From: SSF26 sp037443945
GTDB lineage: Bacteria > Chloroflexota > Anaerolineae > J102
Length of the DNA stretch: 64,000 nucleotides
Direction: 5' to 3'
Assembly (NCBI GenBank): GCA_037443945.1
Contig: JBBINH010000014.1
Span: forward strand, 1 to 64,000
Part shown: piece after piece, positions 13,268-20,604 of the stretch
How the letters are laid out: every line of letters starts with the position of its first letter
Position numbering within the stretch: position 1 is the stretch's first letter
Position numbers and translations under genes: made by a program
The notes under the pieces: generated by a model
Seen by the model: only the letters and a program-made list of their open reading frames with translations
What the model was told of the DNA's origin: nothing
The model's database searches: none

Positions 13268-14116
13268 GTGCACTGGTTAACCGACCCCCTTAGCTATCCC
13301 TTTATGGTCCGGGCCCTGGCTGCCGCCATCCTGGTCGGCGGCCTCTGCGCCGTGGTGGGCAGTTACGTGGTCGTGCGCGGCATGGCCTTCGTGGGCGATG
13401 CGCTGGCCCATGCCGTGTTGCCGGGTGTGGCCGTGGGCTATGTCCTCGGCGGAGGTGCCCGGACGCCTGTCTTCTGGAGCGCCCTGGTCACGGCCATCCT
13501 TACGGCCATCGGCATCGGCGCCGTCAGCAAAACAGCACGCGTCAAGGAAGACACCGCCATCGGTATCATCTTCGCCGGCATGTTCGCCGTGGGCATTACG
13601 CTCATCTCCACCACCCGCAGCTACGCCGTTGACCTGGCCCATTTTCTCTTCGGCAACGTCCTCGGCGTAACGACCGGGGACCTCATTTTGACCGCCGCTT
13701 TCGCTGCCGGCGTTGTCCTGGTCATCGTGGGGTTTTATAAAGAGTTCCTGGTCGCGGCTTTCGACCCGGTTCTGGCCGTCACCCTGCGGCTGCCGGTGGA
13801 TCTGCTCAACCAAATCCTCTTTGTCCTCATCGCCGTCACCACGGTCGTCTCCCTGCAGACGGTGGGTGTGGCCATGATGGTGGCCATGCTGATCACGCCG
13901 GCGGCCACCGCCTATCTGCTGACCAGACGCCTGGCCACCATGATGGGAGTCGCTGCCGGCCTGGGTGCCGGTGCCGGCGTCATCGGCCTCTATCTCTCCT
14001 ACTATGCCGGGTTGCCTTCGGGGGCTGCCATCGTCCTGGTTGCCACGGCCTGTTTCCTGATAGCCTTGCCGGTATCCCCCCGACGTCAGCGGTTATGGCG
14101 ACGTTCGCGCGCATAA
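13268..14116 (+). CDS. Metal ABC transporter permease (ABC-3 family, Zn/Mn/Fe type)
   Basis: This is the membrane subunit of a ZnuB/MntB/TroC-type importer for divalent metals. The 282-residue product is almost entirely hydrophobic, with about eight predicted membrane segments, and carries the family stretch GDALAHAVLPGVAVGYVLGG near residues 44-63. The GTG start fits the AGGAG site six bases upstream. The partner ATPase and metal-binding lipoprotein, usually adjacent, are not in the window, so this is an orphan permease or part of a scattered system. Which metal it carries cannot be told from the sequence. Confidence 0.9.
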   Translation: MHWLTDPLSYPFMVRALAAAILVGGLCAVVGSYVVVRGMAFVGDALAHAVLPGVAVGYVLGGGARTPVFWSALVTAILTAIGIGAVSKTARVKEDTAIGIIFAGMFAVGITLISTTRSYAVDLAHFLFGNVLGVTTGDLILTAAFAAGVVLVIVGFYKEFLVAAFDPVLAVTLRLPVDLLNQILFVLIAVTTVVSLQTVGVAMMVAMLITPAATAYLLTRRLATMMGVAAGLGAGAGVIGLYLSYYAGLPSGAAIVLVATACFLIALPVSPRRQRLWRRSRA

Positions 14117-14155
14117 CCGGCCTGGGGGACAGCCCATCCCCCGACCGCGGCATGG

Positions 14156-14161
14156 TATAAT
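14156..14161 (+). promoter_or_regulatory. Probable -10 box of the DUF697-type gene
   Basis: A perfect TATAAT lies 27 bases before the start codon at 14188. No good -35 box is seen, so this is supported by one element only. Confidence 0.4.
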
Positions 14162-14187
14162 AGCCCGGCTTTCCCGCAACGGTCATC

Positions 14188-15234
14188 ATGAGCCGCGCTT
14201 CCTTTTTCCGCACCTTTCGCACCGTCCTGGCCGAAATCGACGTCGGACCCCTTCGGCAACAGGTGCAAAAACCGCTGCGTCTTGTCGTGATGGGGAGCCA
14301 TGCCGAGGCCCTGGAGCAGATACGCGCAGCATTGCAAACCGATCCTTTCCGGCCGACGGCCACCAGGCCTGCGGCGACCGTGCCGACCTGCCGGCTGCCG
14401 GCCACGGCCGTTGAACTCAAGCAGGCCAGCGCCGCCGATGGTGTGTTGCTTATCCTGGCAGCCGGGCAGGAGGATCGGCGTCCTGAAGCCGAGGTGTTGG
14501 CCGCCTTGCTCGCAACTCGGCCGCGCCCCCCGGTGGTGTGGGTGCATTGGGGCGAAGACGAAACCACAGCTCAGCGCGCTCCGCACGGGGCCGATGGCGA
14601 GGTGTTCGTCCATCCGGCCACGGCGGCCGGACTGGCCGCGGCCTTATTGCCGACTCTACAGCAAGTATGGCCCGAACGCGGGCCGGCCATCGGTCATCAT
14701 CTGCCGGGATTGCGGGCCGCCGTGGCCGAGCACCTGATCGAAGAAACCTGCCTGATCAACGCCACCTTTGTGGCTGGTACCGGCCTGGCCGAGATGATAC
14801 CGATCCTGGGGCTGCCTCTCGGTGTGGCCGATATGGTGGTCTTGAGCAAAAACCAGGCCCTCCTCAGCTACAAACTGGCGCTCGGCCTGGGCTATGACGG
14901 CACGGCTGCCGAGCTGGTGGGACCGCTGACAGGGGTGATCGGGGCCGGTTTTCTCTGGCGGCAGCTCGCCCGCACCCTGGTGGGCCTGATACCCGGCCTG
15001 GGTTTACCGGCCAAGATCGCCGTGGCCTATGCCGGCACCTACGTCACCGGCTACGCGGTCTATCACTGGTATGCCTACGGCCAAACCCTCTCGCGTGCCC
15101 GGCTCCGCGCCTTACAACGCGAAGCCCTGACCCGTGGTCGGGCGCGGGCGGCAGCGATTCTGGCCGGACGGCCATCCAAACGTTCCTCTACGCCCACCCT
15201 CAAGCCGTCCGATGCCACCCATCGCCGTTCCTGA
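14188..15234 (+). CDS. DUF697-type membrane protein with a degenerate GTPase-like N-terminus
   Basis: The C-terminal half, about residues 175-310, resembles the DUF697/YcjF domain: a hydrophobic helical block with LIEETCLINATFVAGTGLAE and LPLGVADMVVLSKNQALLSY, usually fused or adjacent to GTPases of unknown function. The N-terminal half, residues 1-160, has an alternating beta/alpha pattern (LRLVVMGS near residue 30, GVLLILAAG near 90, PPVVWVHWGE near 115) but no GxxxxGKS/T P-loop, so I infer a GTPase-like fold that cannot bind nucleotide in the usual way. The next gene starts 23 bases before this stop codon. Cellular role unknown. Confidence 0.65.
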   Translation: MSRASFFRTFRTVLAEIDVGPLRQQVQKPLRLVVMGSHAEALEQIRAALQTDPFRPTATRPAATVPTCRLPATAVELKQASAADGVLLILAAGQEDRRPEAEVLAALLATRPRPPVVWVHWGEDETTAQRAPHGADGEVFVHPATAAGLAAALLPTLQQVWPERGPAIGHHLPGLRAAVAEHLIEETCLINATFVAGTGLAEMIPILGLPLGVADMVVLSKNQALLSYKLALGLGYDGTAAELVGPLTGVIGAGFLWRQLARTLVGLIPGLGLPAKIAVAYAGTYVTGYAVYHWYAYGQTLSRARLRALQREALTRGRARAAAILAGRPSKRSSTPTLKPSDATHRRS

Positions 15235-16444
15235 AATCCCCCATCCGGGCCGGGTCACCGAATGGCGCGCGCTTTGGGTTTCCCGCTTCGATTGGACCGA
15301 AGAAGGAACCCGGCCGGCCGACCGGACGCGACTGGATCGCATCGTCGAGCAAGCGGCTGCGGCCGGGTTCAATGGGCTTTTGTTCCAGGTGCGGGCTATG
15401 GCCGATGCCTACTATGCCTCGACCCTGGAGCCGTGGGCAGCGCGCGTCAGCGGTCGCGGTTTGGGTCAGCCTCCGGAGCCCTTCTGGGATCCTCTGGCTT
15501 ATCTCATCGAAAAAGCCCATGCCGCCGGATTGCAGGTCCATGCCTGGCTGAACGTCTATCCCGTGGCCGAGGGCCGCGACCGCTGCCTGCACAACCCCGA
15601 CTGGCGGGTGCAACCGCTGCCGTTGTTCTATCGCCTGGCCGTGGCCCACGGCGTCACCTTCAACAAGGTGAACGGACTGCAATGGGACGATCGCGGGGAG
15701 GTCCTCTGCACCGGGTATCGCTACGCCAGCCCGGCCTCGACCGTCTTTACGGACCATTTCCTGGCCGTGGCAGCGGAGTTGGCCGCCAACTACGCCCTTG
15801 ATGGGCTCCATCTCGATCACATCCGTTATGCCGGCCGCCGGGCATCGTGTGACCCGGTCAGCCTGCGGCGCTATTACGGCCTGCCCCAGGAAGCGCCGCT
15901 GCCATCGTGTCGAATCGATGCCGCCTATGCCGACTGGCAGCGCGAGCTGATCAACGCCACCGTGCGACGACTCTATCAGGAAGTCGCGCTCCCTCACTCG
16001 CTCTGGCTTTCGGCGGCCGTGTGGCCGGTCTACAAGCGCTTCCCCGAACTCGACCGGTTTGGACCTTCCAGCCAGGGGTACCACGATTACTACCAGGATT
16101 CAAAGGGCTGGGCCCAGGGAGGGTACGTGGACGCCCTGATGCCCATGATTTACCCGGCAGTCTATCACTGCCCGGATGACAGCTTCTGGACTCGCGAGGT
16201 GTGGCGTCTTCTTGTTGCCGATTTTCAGGCTACGGCCGGTCGGTGCCTGATCGTCCCCGGCATCGGCACCGGCTACTGTAGCTTTGCCGAAATCGCCGAC
16301 CGCATTGACATGGCCCGCGCGTTAGGGGTGGCCGGACACGCCCTGTTCTCCTATCGCGGGCTGGCCGCCCGCAACTACTTTGCCGAGCTGGCTGCCGGCC
16401 CCTATGCCACTCCGGCCGTGGCCCCCTCATTACCCCGGCGTTAG
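15212..16444 (+). CDS. Glycoside-hydrolase-like protein (GHL10/DUF187 type)
   Basis: The protein has the opening block of the GHL10 family (PF02638, TIM-barrel, related to GH13-like enzymes): EWRALWVSRFDWTEE, then residues describing a barrel with GFNGLLFQVRAMADAYYAS, DPLAYLIEKAHAAGLQVHAW and, further on, LDGLHLDHIRYAGRRA, where the Asp-His pair may be functional. I chose the ATG at 15212 because upstream in-frame codons are inside the preceding gene and encode unrelated residues; it overlaps that gene by 23 bases. There is no signal peptide, so it may act inside the cell. Substrate unknown; polysaccharide or peptidoglycan-linked glycan is the usual guess for the family. Confidence 0.8.
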   Translation: MPPIAVPEIPHPGRVTEWRALWVSRFDWTEEGTRPADRTRLDRIVEQAAAAGFNGLLFQVRAMADAYYASTLEPWAARVSGRGLGQPPEPFWDPLAYLIEKAHAAGLQVHAWLNVYPVAEGRDRCLHNPDWRVQPLPLFYRLAVAHGVTFNKVNGLQWDDRGEVLCTGYRYASPASTVFTDHFLAVAAELAANYALDGLHLDHIRYAGRRASCDPVSLRRYYGLPQEAPLPSCRIDAAYADWQRELINATVRRLYQEVALPHSLWLSAAVWPVYKRFPELDRFGPSSQGYHDYYQDSKGWAQGGYVDALMPMIYPAVYHCPDDSFWTREVWRLLVADFQATAGRCLIVPGIGTGYCSFAEIADRIDMARALGVAGHALFSYRGLAARNYFAELAAGPYATPAVAPSLPRR

Positions 16445-16453
16445 GGACTACGG

Positions 16454-17743
16454 CTACCGGTTTTGAGCGGATGATGAGGGGATGATCGCAGGGACCGGGG
16501 CCGGTTGGAGCCGGGCGGCGATCAGCCGGGCCATCCTGTGGGCGGCGTCGGGCCGCGCCACACGGCCGCAGTTGGCCACATAGCGTTGTCGCTCCGTCTC
16601 ATCGGCCATCCAGCGCGCCAGAGTCCGGACCACCTGCCGGGGTTGGGGCGCCCAGACGCCAACCCCTTCCACCACAACGAACTGCACATTGCCGTCCTCC
16701 TGTCCCGGCAGCCGGGCATAGAGGATAAGCGGCACCCTGGCATTGAGGGCCTCGGCAATGGTACCGGGACCGGCCTTGGTGATCAGGGCATCGGCCGCAC
16801 GCATAAAATCGGGCATCTCACGGGTAAAGCCGTAGATGAAGGTGGGAATGCGCCAGGCATGGGCTTCCAGTTCGGCCCGCAGGCCTTCGTTCCGGCCGGT
16901 TACGACCACCAAGGTCAAATCCAGGCCCGACTCGTCAATGGCATAGGCCACCGGTGCCATCGGCCCCATGCCTTCGCCCCCGCCAACGAGCACGGCCACA
17001 AAGGCATCCTCAGGCCAGCCGAGGCGGGCGCGCAGGCTGCGCTTATCGCCGGGAGGAGTGCAATAGCGCGCGGCCACCGGCTGCCCCACGACCACGACCC
17101 GGTCCGGGTCGAGGCCGTTGGCCAGAGCGTAGCCGCGCGCCGTCTCTGTGGCCACGATGGTCATATCGACCCTGGGATCGAACCAGAACGCATGCGCCGT
17201 CACCATGTCGGTGACGACGGTGAGAAAAGGCGGGCGTCGGGCTCCCAGGGCATTGAGGATCAAGGTCGTGGCAAAGGGATGGACGGTGACGATCAGATCG
17301 GCCGGATGATGGCGAACGAGTCGCCGCGCCGCACGGGCCACGAACGGCCAGAGCAGGGCCAGGATGACGCGCACCCGCCGACGGCCGTTGCTCAGATAAA
17401 AGCCGAGCCCCCACAACCGGGGCATTTTGACCATCGAGGGATACCACTCGGGCACACGACGCAGAGGCCCGGGGGCATAGGCCTTGAAGAAATCCACCAT
17501 CTCGGTGGTCACGGCCTCGCCGTATGCCGAGGCCAGCGCTTCGATAATGGCCTCGGCTGCCGCCCGATGGCCGCCGCCTGTGTCCGAAAACAGAAAAAGC
17601 ACATGGGGTTTGGCCGTGGCGCCTTCTGCGAGGTCGTCGCATGGCGCAGGTTCCGGAAGCGTAGAGGCAAAAGCACCGCCATCGGATACAAGAGAGGCGC
17701 CGTTTGACGGACGTGGCTCCTGCGAAGACCGGGTCATGGGCAT
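16454..17743 (-). CDS. Diacylglycerol-type glycosyltransferase (MGDG synthase/UgtP-like, GT28)
   Basis: The protein begins, after a 45-residue variable N-terminus, with HVLFLFSDTGGGHRAAAEAI, the signature of MGDG synthase and processive diacylglycerol glucosyltransferases. The C-terminal GT28 half includes LVGGGEGMGP and the donor-binding ITKAGPGTIAEALNARVPLI. These enzymes transfer glucose or galactose from a UDP-sugar to diacylglycerol in the membrane, giving glycolipids. ATG at 17743 is preferred; a TTG at 17758 would add five residues. It is convergent with the preceding gene, with 9 bases between stops. A role in glycolipid synthesis is inferred from family only. Confidence 0.85.
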   Translation of the reverse strand: MPMTRSSQEPRPSNGASLVSDGGAFASTLPEPAPCDDLAEGATAKPHVLFLFSDTGGGHRAAAEAIIEALASAYGEAVTTEMVDFFKAYAPGPLRRVPEWYPSMVKMPRLWGLGFYLSNGRRRVRVILALLWPFVARAARRLVRHHPADLIVTVHPFATTLILNALGARRPPFLTVVTDMVTAHAFWFDPRVDMTIVATETARGYALANGLDPDRVVVVGQPVAARYCTPPGDKRSLRARLGWPEDAFVAVLVGGGEGMGPMAPVAYAIDESGLDLTLVVVTGRNEGLRAELEAHAWRIPTFIYGFTREMPDFMRAADALITKAGPGTIAEALNARVPLILYARLPGQEDGNVQFVVVEGVGVWAPQPRQVVRTLARWMADETERQRYVANCGRVARPDAAHRMARLIAARLQPAPVPAIIPSSSAQNR

Positions 17744-17871
17744 CGTCTCTCCGCCCAAAGCAGGCCAGAATCGGATCGGATAAACGCAGGGATGTTAGCG
17801 CAGACAAGGCCGAGATACCTAAACCGGCCCCTTGCCATGATGTTCGCATGAAGCCCCGGCGCTCAGGTCGG

Positions 17872-17877
17872 ATATAA
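17872..17877 (+). promoter_or_regulatory. Probable -10 box of the mtnA-like gene
   Basis: A perfect TATAAT is located about 60 bases upstream of the start codon at 17936. A -35 box at the right distance is weak, so support is partial. Confidence 0.4.
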
Positions 17878-17935
17878 TCGCTTTATCTGCCGTTATTCCT
17901 GCCTCCTCCGAGACGAGACCCTCTTCGTCCGCTTG

Positions 17936-18955
17936 ATGACCACCATCCCGCCCTGTCCGGCCTTGTTGGCCGACCGCTTCCACACCCTGCGCTACGATCC
18001 GGAGCAGGAGGCCGTTGTCCTGCTCGATCGGCGGGTCTATCCGTTTCGTACCGCGTTTGTGGTCTGTCGCACGGTCGAGGAGACGGCCGTCGCCATCGAG
18101 CAAATGGTCGTGCAAGGAGGACCGCCGCTGGCCTATGCCGCCGGATTGGGCTTGGCCCTGGCTACGCCGACCCCGGCGGGCTATCGTCAGGCGGCGGCCC
18201 GCCTTTTGGCCACGCGGCCTACGGCCGATGACCTCCATCATCTCATCCCGGCAGCCCTGGCACGGGCGTTGGCCGCGTTGGAGGCGGGTACCGATGCCAA
18301 AACGGCCATTCTGGACTTCGTCTATGCCGAAATCGCCCGCGGCAATCGCGTCAGCCGGGCCTGTGGTGAATACGCCGCCGGCCTCCTGGCCGATGGCGAG
18401 TGCGTGCTCACCCATTGTTTTGCCGGTGCGGCCTTGTGCTGGATGCTTTGGATCGCCAAACACCAGGGCAAGACCATCCACCTCTATGCCACCGAGACGC
18501 GACCCTATCTGCAGGGCGCGCGGTTGACCGCCCAATCCGCCGTCGAGATGGGCATCCGCTGCACCGTCATTACCGACGGCATGCCCGCCCATCTGATGAG
18601 CCAGGGGATGATCACCGCCTTCATCTGCGCGGCCGACCGCATCACCGGCGACGGCCATATCATCAACAAGGTCGGCACCCTGGCCATTGCCCTGGCCGCC
18701 CACTACCATCGCGTGCCCTTCTTTGTCCTGGGTTACGACGGTCCGGACCCCCACACGCCGACGGCCGAGGGCATCCCCATCGAATGGCGTGACGGCCGCG
18801 AGGTGCTCTCTCTGGCCGGACAGCGGGTGGCGGTCGAGGGCGTCGAGGCCCTCTATCCGGCTTTCGACATCACCCCACCCCATCTCATCACCGGCATCGT
18901 CACCGATCGCGGGATTTTCCCGGCCCCCTTGATCGGCCGCTATCCGGGAACCTAA
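17936..18955 (+). CDS. mtnA: Methylthioribose-1-phosphate isomerase family protein
   Basis: MtnA converts 5-methylthioribose-1-phosphate to methylthioribulose-1-phosphate in methionine salvage. The 339-residue product matches MtnA in length and carries the catalytic Cys in LTHCFAGA (Cys161) and Asp in AADRITGDG (Asp234), plus ETRPYLQGARLTA, AHLMSQGM, NKVGTLAIA and the PAFDITPPHLITGIVTDRG end. Some motifs differ from typical MtnA: the N-terminal RGAPAIG is QGGPPLA, and THCNxGAL has Phe in place of Asn, so a related aldose-phosphate isomerase (ribose-1,5-bisphosphate isomerase type) is possible. Two phosphorylase genes follow at 19070 and 19817, which supports salvage of a methylthio-nucleoside. 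Confidence 0.8.
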   Translation: MTTIPPCPALLADRFHTLRYDPEQEAVVLLDRRVYPFRTAFVVCRTVEETAVAIEQMVVQGGPPLAYAAGLGLALATPTPAGYRQAAARLLATRPTADDLHHLIPAALARALAALEAGTDAKTAILDFVYAEIARGNRVSRACGEYAAGLLADGECVLTHCFAGAALCWMLWIAKHQGKTIHLYATETRPYLQGARLTAQSAVEMGIRCTVITDGMPAHLMSQGMITAFICAADRITGDGHIINKVGTLAIALAAHYHRVPFFVLGYDGPDPHTPTAEGIPIEWRDGREVLSLAGQRVAVEGVEALYPAFDITPPHLITGIVTDRGIFPAPLIGRYPGT

Positions 18956-19069
18956 AGGCCCGGTGCGTCCCTCTTGCGAGGACGGCCGCTATTGCCGTAG
19001 CATATGCCGATGACCTCGTTTCGCTCCTGAGGGCGGTCATCCCCCTTTGCTTAGCCCGCTTGCCTTGCC

Positions 19070-19810
19070 GTGCCTGTGCTCATCATCGGCGGCACCGCCG
19101 CCTACGGTCTCGACCTGACGCCCTATCGTCCTCTTGGCGTCCCGTTTGTCCTCGAAACGCCCTACGGCCCCTCCCCGCCGATCACCCTGTTGCAGCCCGA
19201 TCCGACACGGCCGGCCGTGGCCTTCTGTTCCCGACACGGGAGCGAGCGCCTGCAACGGTCGGCCGCTTTTGTCAACCAGCGCAGCCTCATGTGGGCCGCG
19301 CGCCTGTTGGAAGCCCCCGCCGTATTCTCCTGGAACGGCACGGGCGCCATCGCCGGCCATCTGGAGGTGACCGATCTGGTCGTTCCGGATGACTTCCTCG
19401 ATTTCTCGCGGCGCCGGATAACGACCTTTGGCCGGGCCGACCTGCCGCCGGCAACGGGACCTGTCTTTCATCCGACGGCCCGCCAGGCCTTGCTGGCGGC
19501 GCTGAACGCCGGATCGACCCGGTTTCATGCCACCGGCACCTATGTCTGCAGCGAGGGACCACGCCTGGAAACGGTGGGCGAAATCGCCCTGTTCCGCCGC
19601 TACGGGGCCGATCTGGTCGGGATGACGTTATCGCCGGAGGTCTTTCTGGCGCAGGAACTCGGCCTTCCCTATGCCAGCCTTTGCTTCATCACCAACTACG
19701 CCACCGGCTGTGCTAACGGCCGCCCCCCGCGACGCTGTTTTGGCCCCGAAGTCGCCCATACCTGTCTGCCCATCCTGTTGCAGGCGGCCCATCACCTGCT
19801 TACTGCGTGA
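19070..19810 (+). CDS. mtnP: MTA/MTI phosphorylase family protein, copy 1 (inosine-type pocket)
   Basis: These trimeric phosphorylases split methylthio-nucleosides into base and methylthioribose-1-phosphate, the substrate of MtnA encoded just upstream. The 246-residue product has the family motifs GTYVCSEGPRLET and VGMTLSPEVFLAQELGLPYA. In the base pocket it reads TNYA, with Asn209 and Ala211 where human MTAP has Asp220 and Asp222; this pattern is known from the methylthioinosine phosphorylase of Pseudomonas aeruginosa, so a 6-oxopurine preference is inferred. The N-terminus is short, and the GTG start at 19070 gives VPVLIIGGTAAYG; no better start exists. It lies 6 bases upstream of copy 2. 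Confidence 0.8.
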   Translation: MPVLIIGGTAAYGLDLTPYRPLGVPFVLETPYGPSPPITLLQPDPTRPAVAFCSRHGSERLQRSAAFVNQRSLMWAARLLEAPAVFSWNGTGAIAGHLEVTDLVVPDDFLDFSRRRITTFGRADLPPATGPVFHPTARQALLAALNAGSTRFHATGTYVCSEGPRLETVGEIALFRRYGADLVGMTLSPEVFLAQELGLPYASLCFITNYATGCANGRPPRRCFGPEVAHTCLPILLQAAHHLLTA

Positions 19811-19816
19811 GGTGCC

Positions 19817-20599
19817 ATGACCCCTCTCCTTATCCTGGCCCAACCCCTTCCCCCGCGTGCCCTCGCCGTCCTGGGTTCGGCCCACGACGAGCGCACCGTG
19901 AACACGCCTTTCGGCCCGGCCGGCCCCTTTGCCTGCCAGCAGCAGCCCGATGGTGCGGGAACCTGGATCTTACCGTACTTCGGCAGCCCTACCCGCACCG
20001 ATCCGCGCGCCACCCTCTGGGCAGCCAAGGAACTGGGCGTGCAGCGCATTCTGGCCTGGGAGGGCGTTGTCGGCCTCGATCCCACCCTGCAACGGGGGGA
20101 TATCGTCGTGCCCACCGACTACATGGACTGGACCCGGCATCAGCCCACCACCTTTTTCGAGACGATGGGGGCCGGCTACATCCCGCAGGTGCCGGCCTTC
20201 TGCCCGGATATCGTGGCCGCCGTGACCGCCCATCTGCCGACGGCCCGGCCTGTGGTCTATCTCGGCGACGAAGGCCCGCGACGCGAGACCCCGGCCGAAG
20301 CGCGCATGTTCCAGCAATGGGGCGCGCACGTACGCGGTCTCAACCTGGTGCCGGAGGTCTACCTGGCCAAAGAACTCGAACTCTGCTTTGCCGCCCTCGG
20401 CGTGGTCACCGCCCTGGGCGCCGACCGCCACGAAACCCCCGCTGCCGGCGAAGTCCGCGAGGCCGACCGGCACATCCTGGCCGTACTACCCACCCTCCTG
20501 GCCGCCCTTTCCACCCCGCCCACCTGCGGCTGCGATCACCTTCAGGCCGGAGCGCGACAGCGCGGCGTTCTTCCCGCCGATTGGCGCGAATGGAGATAA
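19817..20599 (+). CDS. MTA phosphorylase family paralogue, copy 2 (pocket residues changed)
   Basis: This is clearly the same family as its neighbour: GDEGPRRETPAEARMF and LVPEVYLAKELELCFAALG align with the MTAP signature regions, and RGDIVVPTDYMDWT matches the phosphate-side loop. However the substrate-binding VGMT is RGLN, so the Met that contacts the ribose is lost, and the Asn/Asp-Tyr-Asp/Ala purine motif is replaced by ALGADRH. I infer either a changed substrate or a non-catalytic subunit that assembles with copy 1. ATG at 19817 has GAGG upstream and a 6-base gap to copy 1; the downstream gene starts 5 bases after the stop. Length 260 residues. Confidence 0.75.
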   Translation: MTPLLILAQPLPPRALAVLGSAHDERTVNTPFGPAGPFACQQQPDGAGTWILPYFGSPTRTDPRATLWAAKELGVQRILAWEGVVGLDPTLQRGDIVVPTDYMDWTRHQPTTFFETMGAGYIPQVPAFCPDIVAAVTAHLPTARPVVYLGDEGPRRETPAEARMFQQWGAHVRGLNLVPEVYLAKELELCFAALGVVTALGADRHETPAAGEVREADRHILAVLPTLLAALSTPPTCGCDHLQAGARQRGVLPADWREWR

Positions 20600-20604
20600 G
20601 CCTT

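Noticed and set aside
19807..20604. Upstream extension of the 20605 gene's frame through the second phosphorylase gene
   Set aside because: It lies in another frame of a certain gene and is Arg/Pro-rich; the real start is the ATG at 20605.
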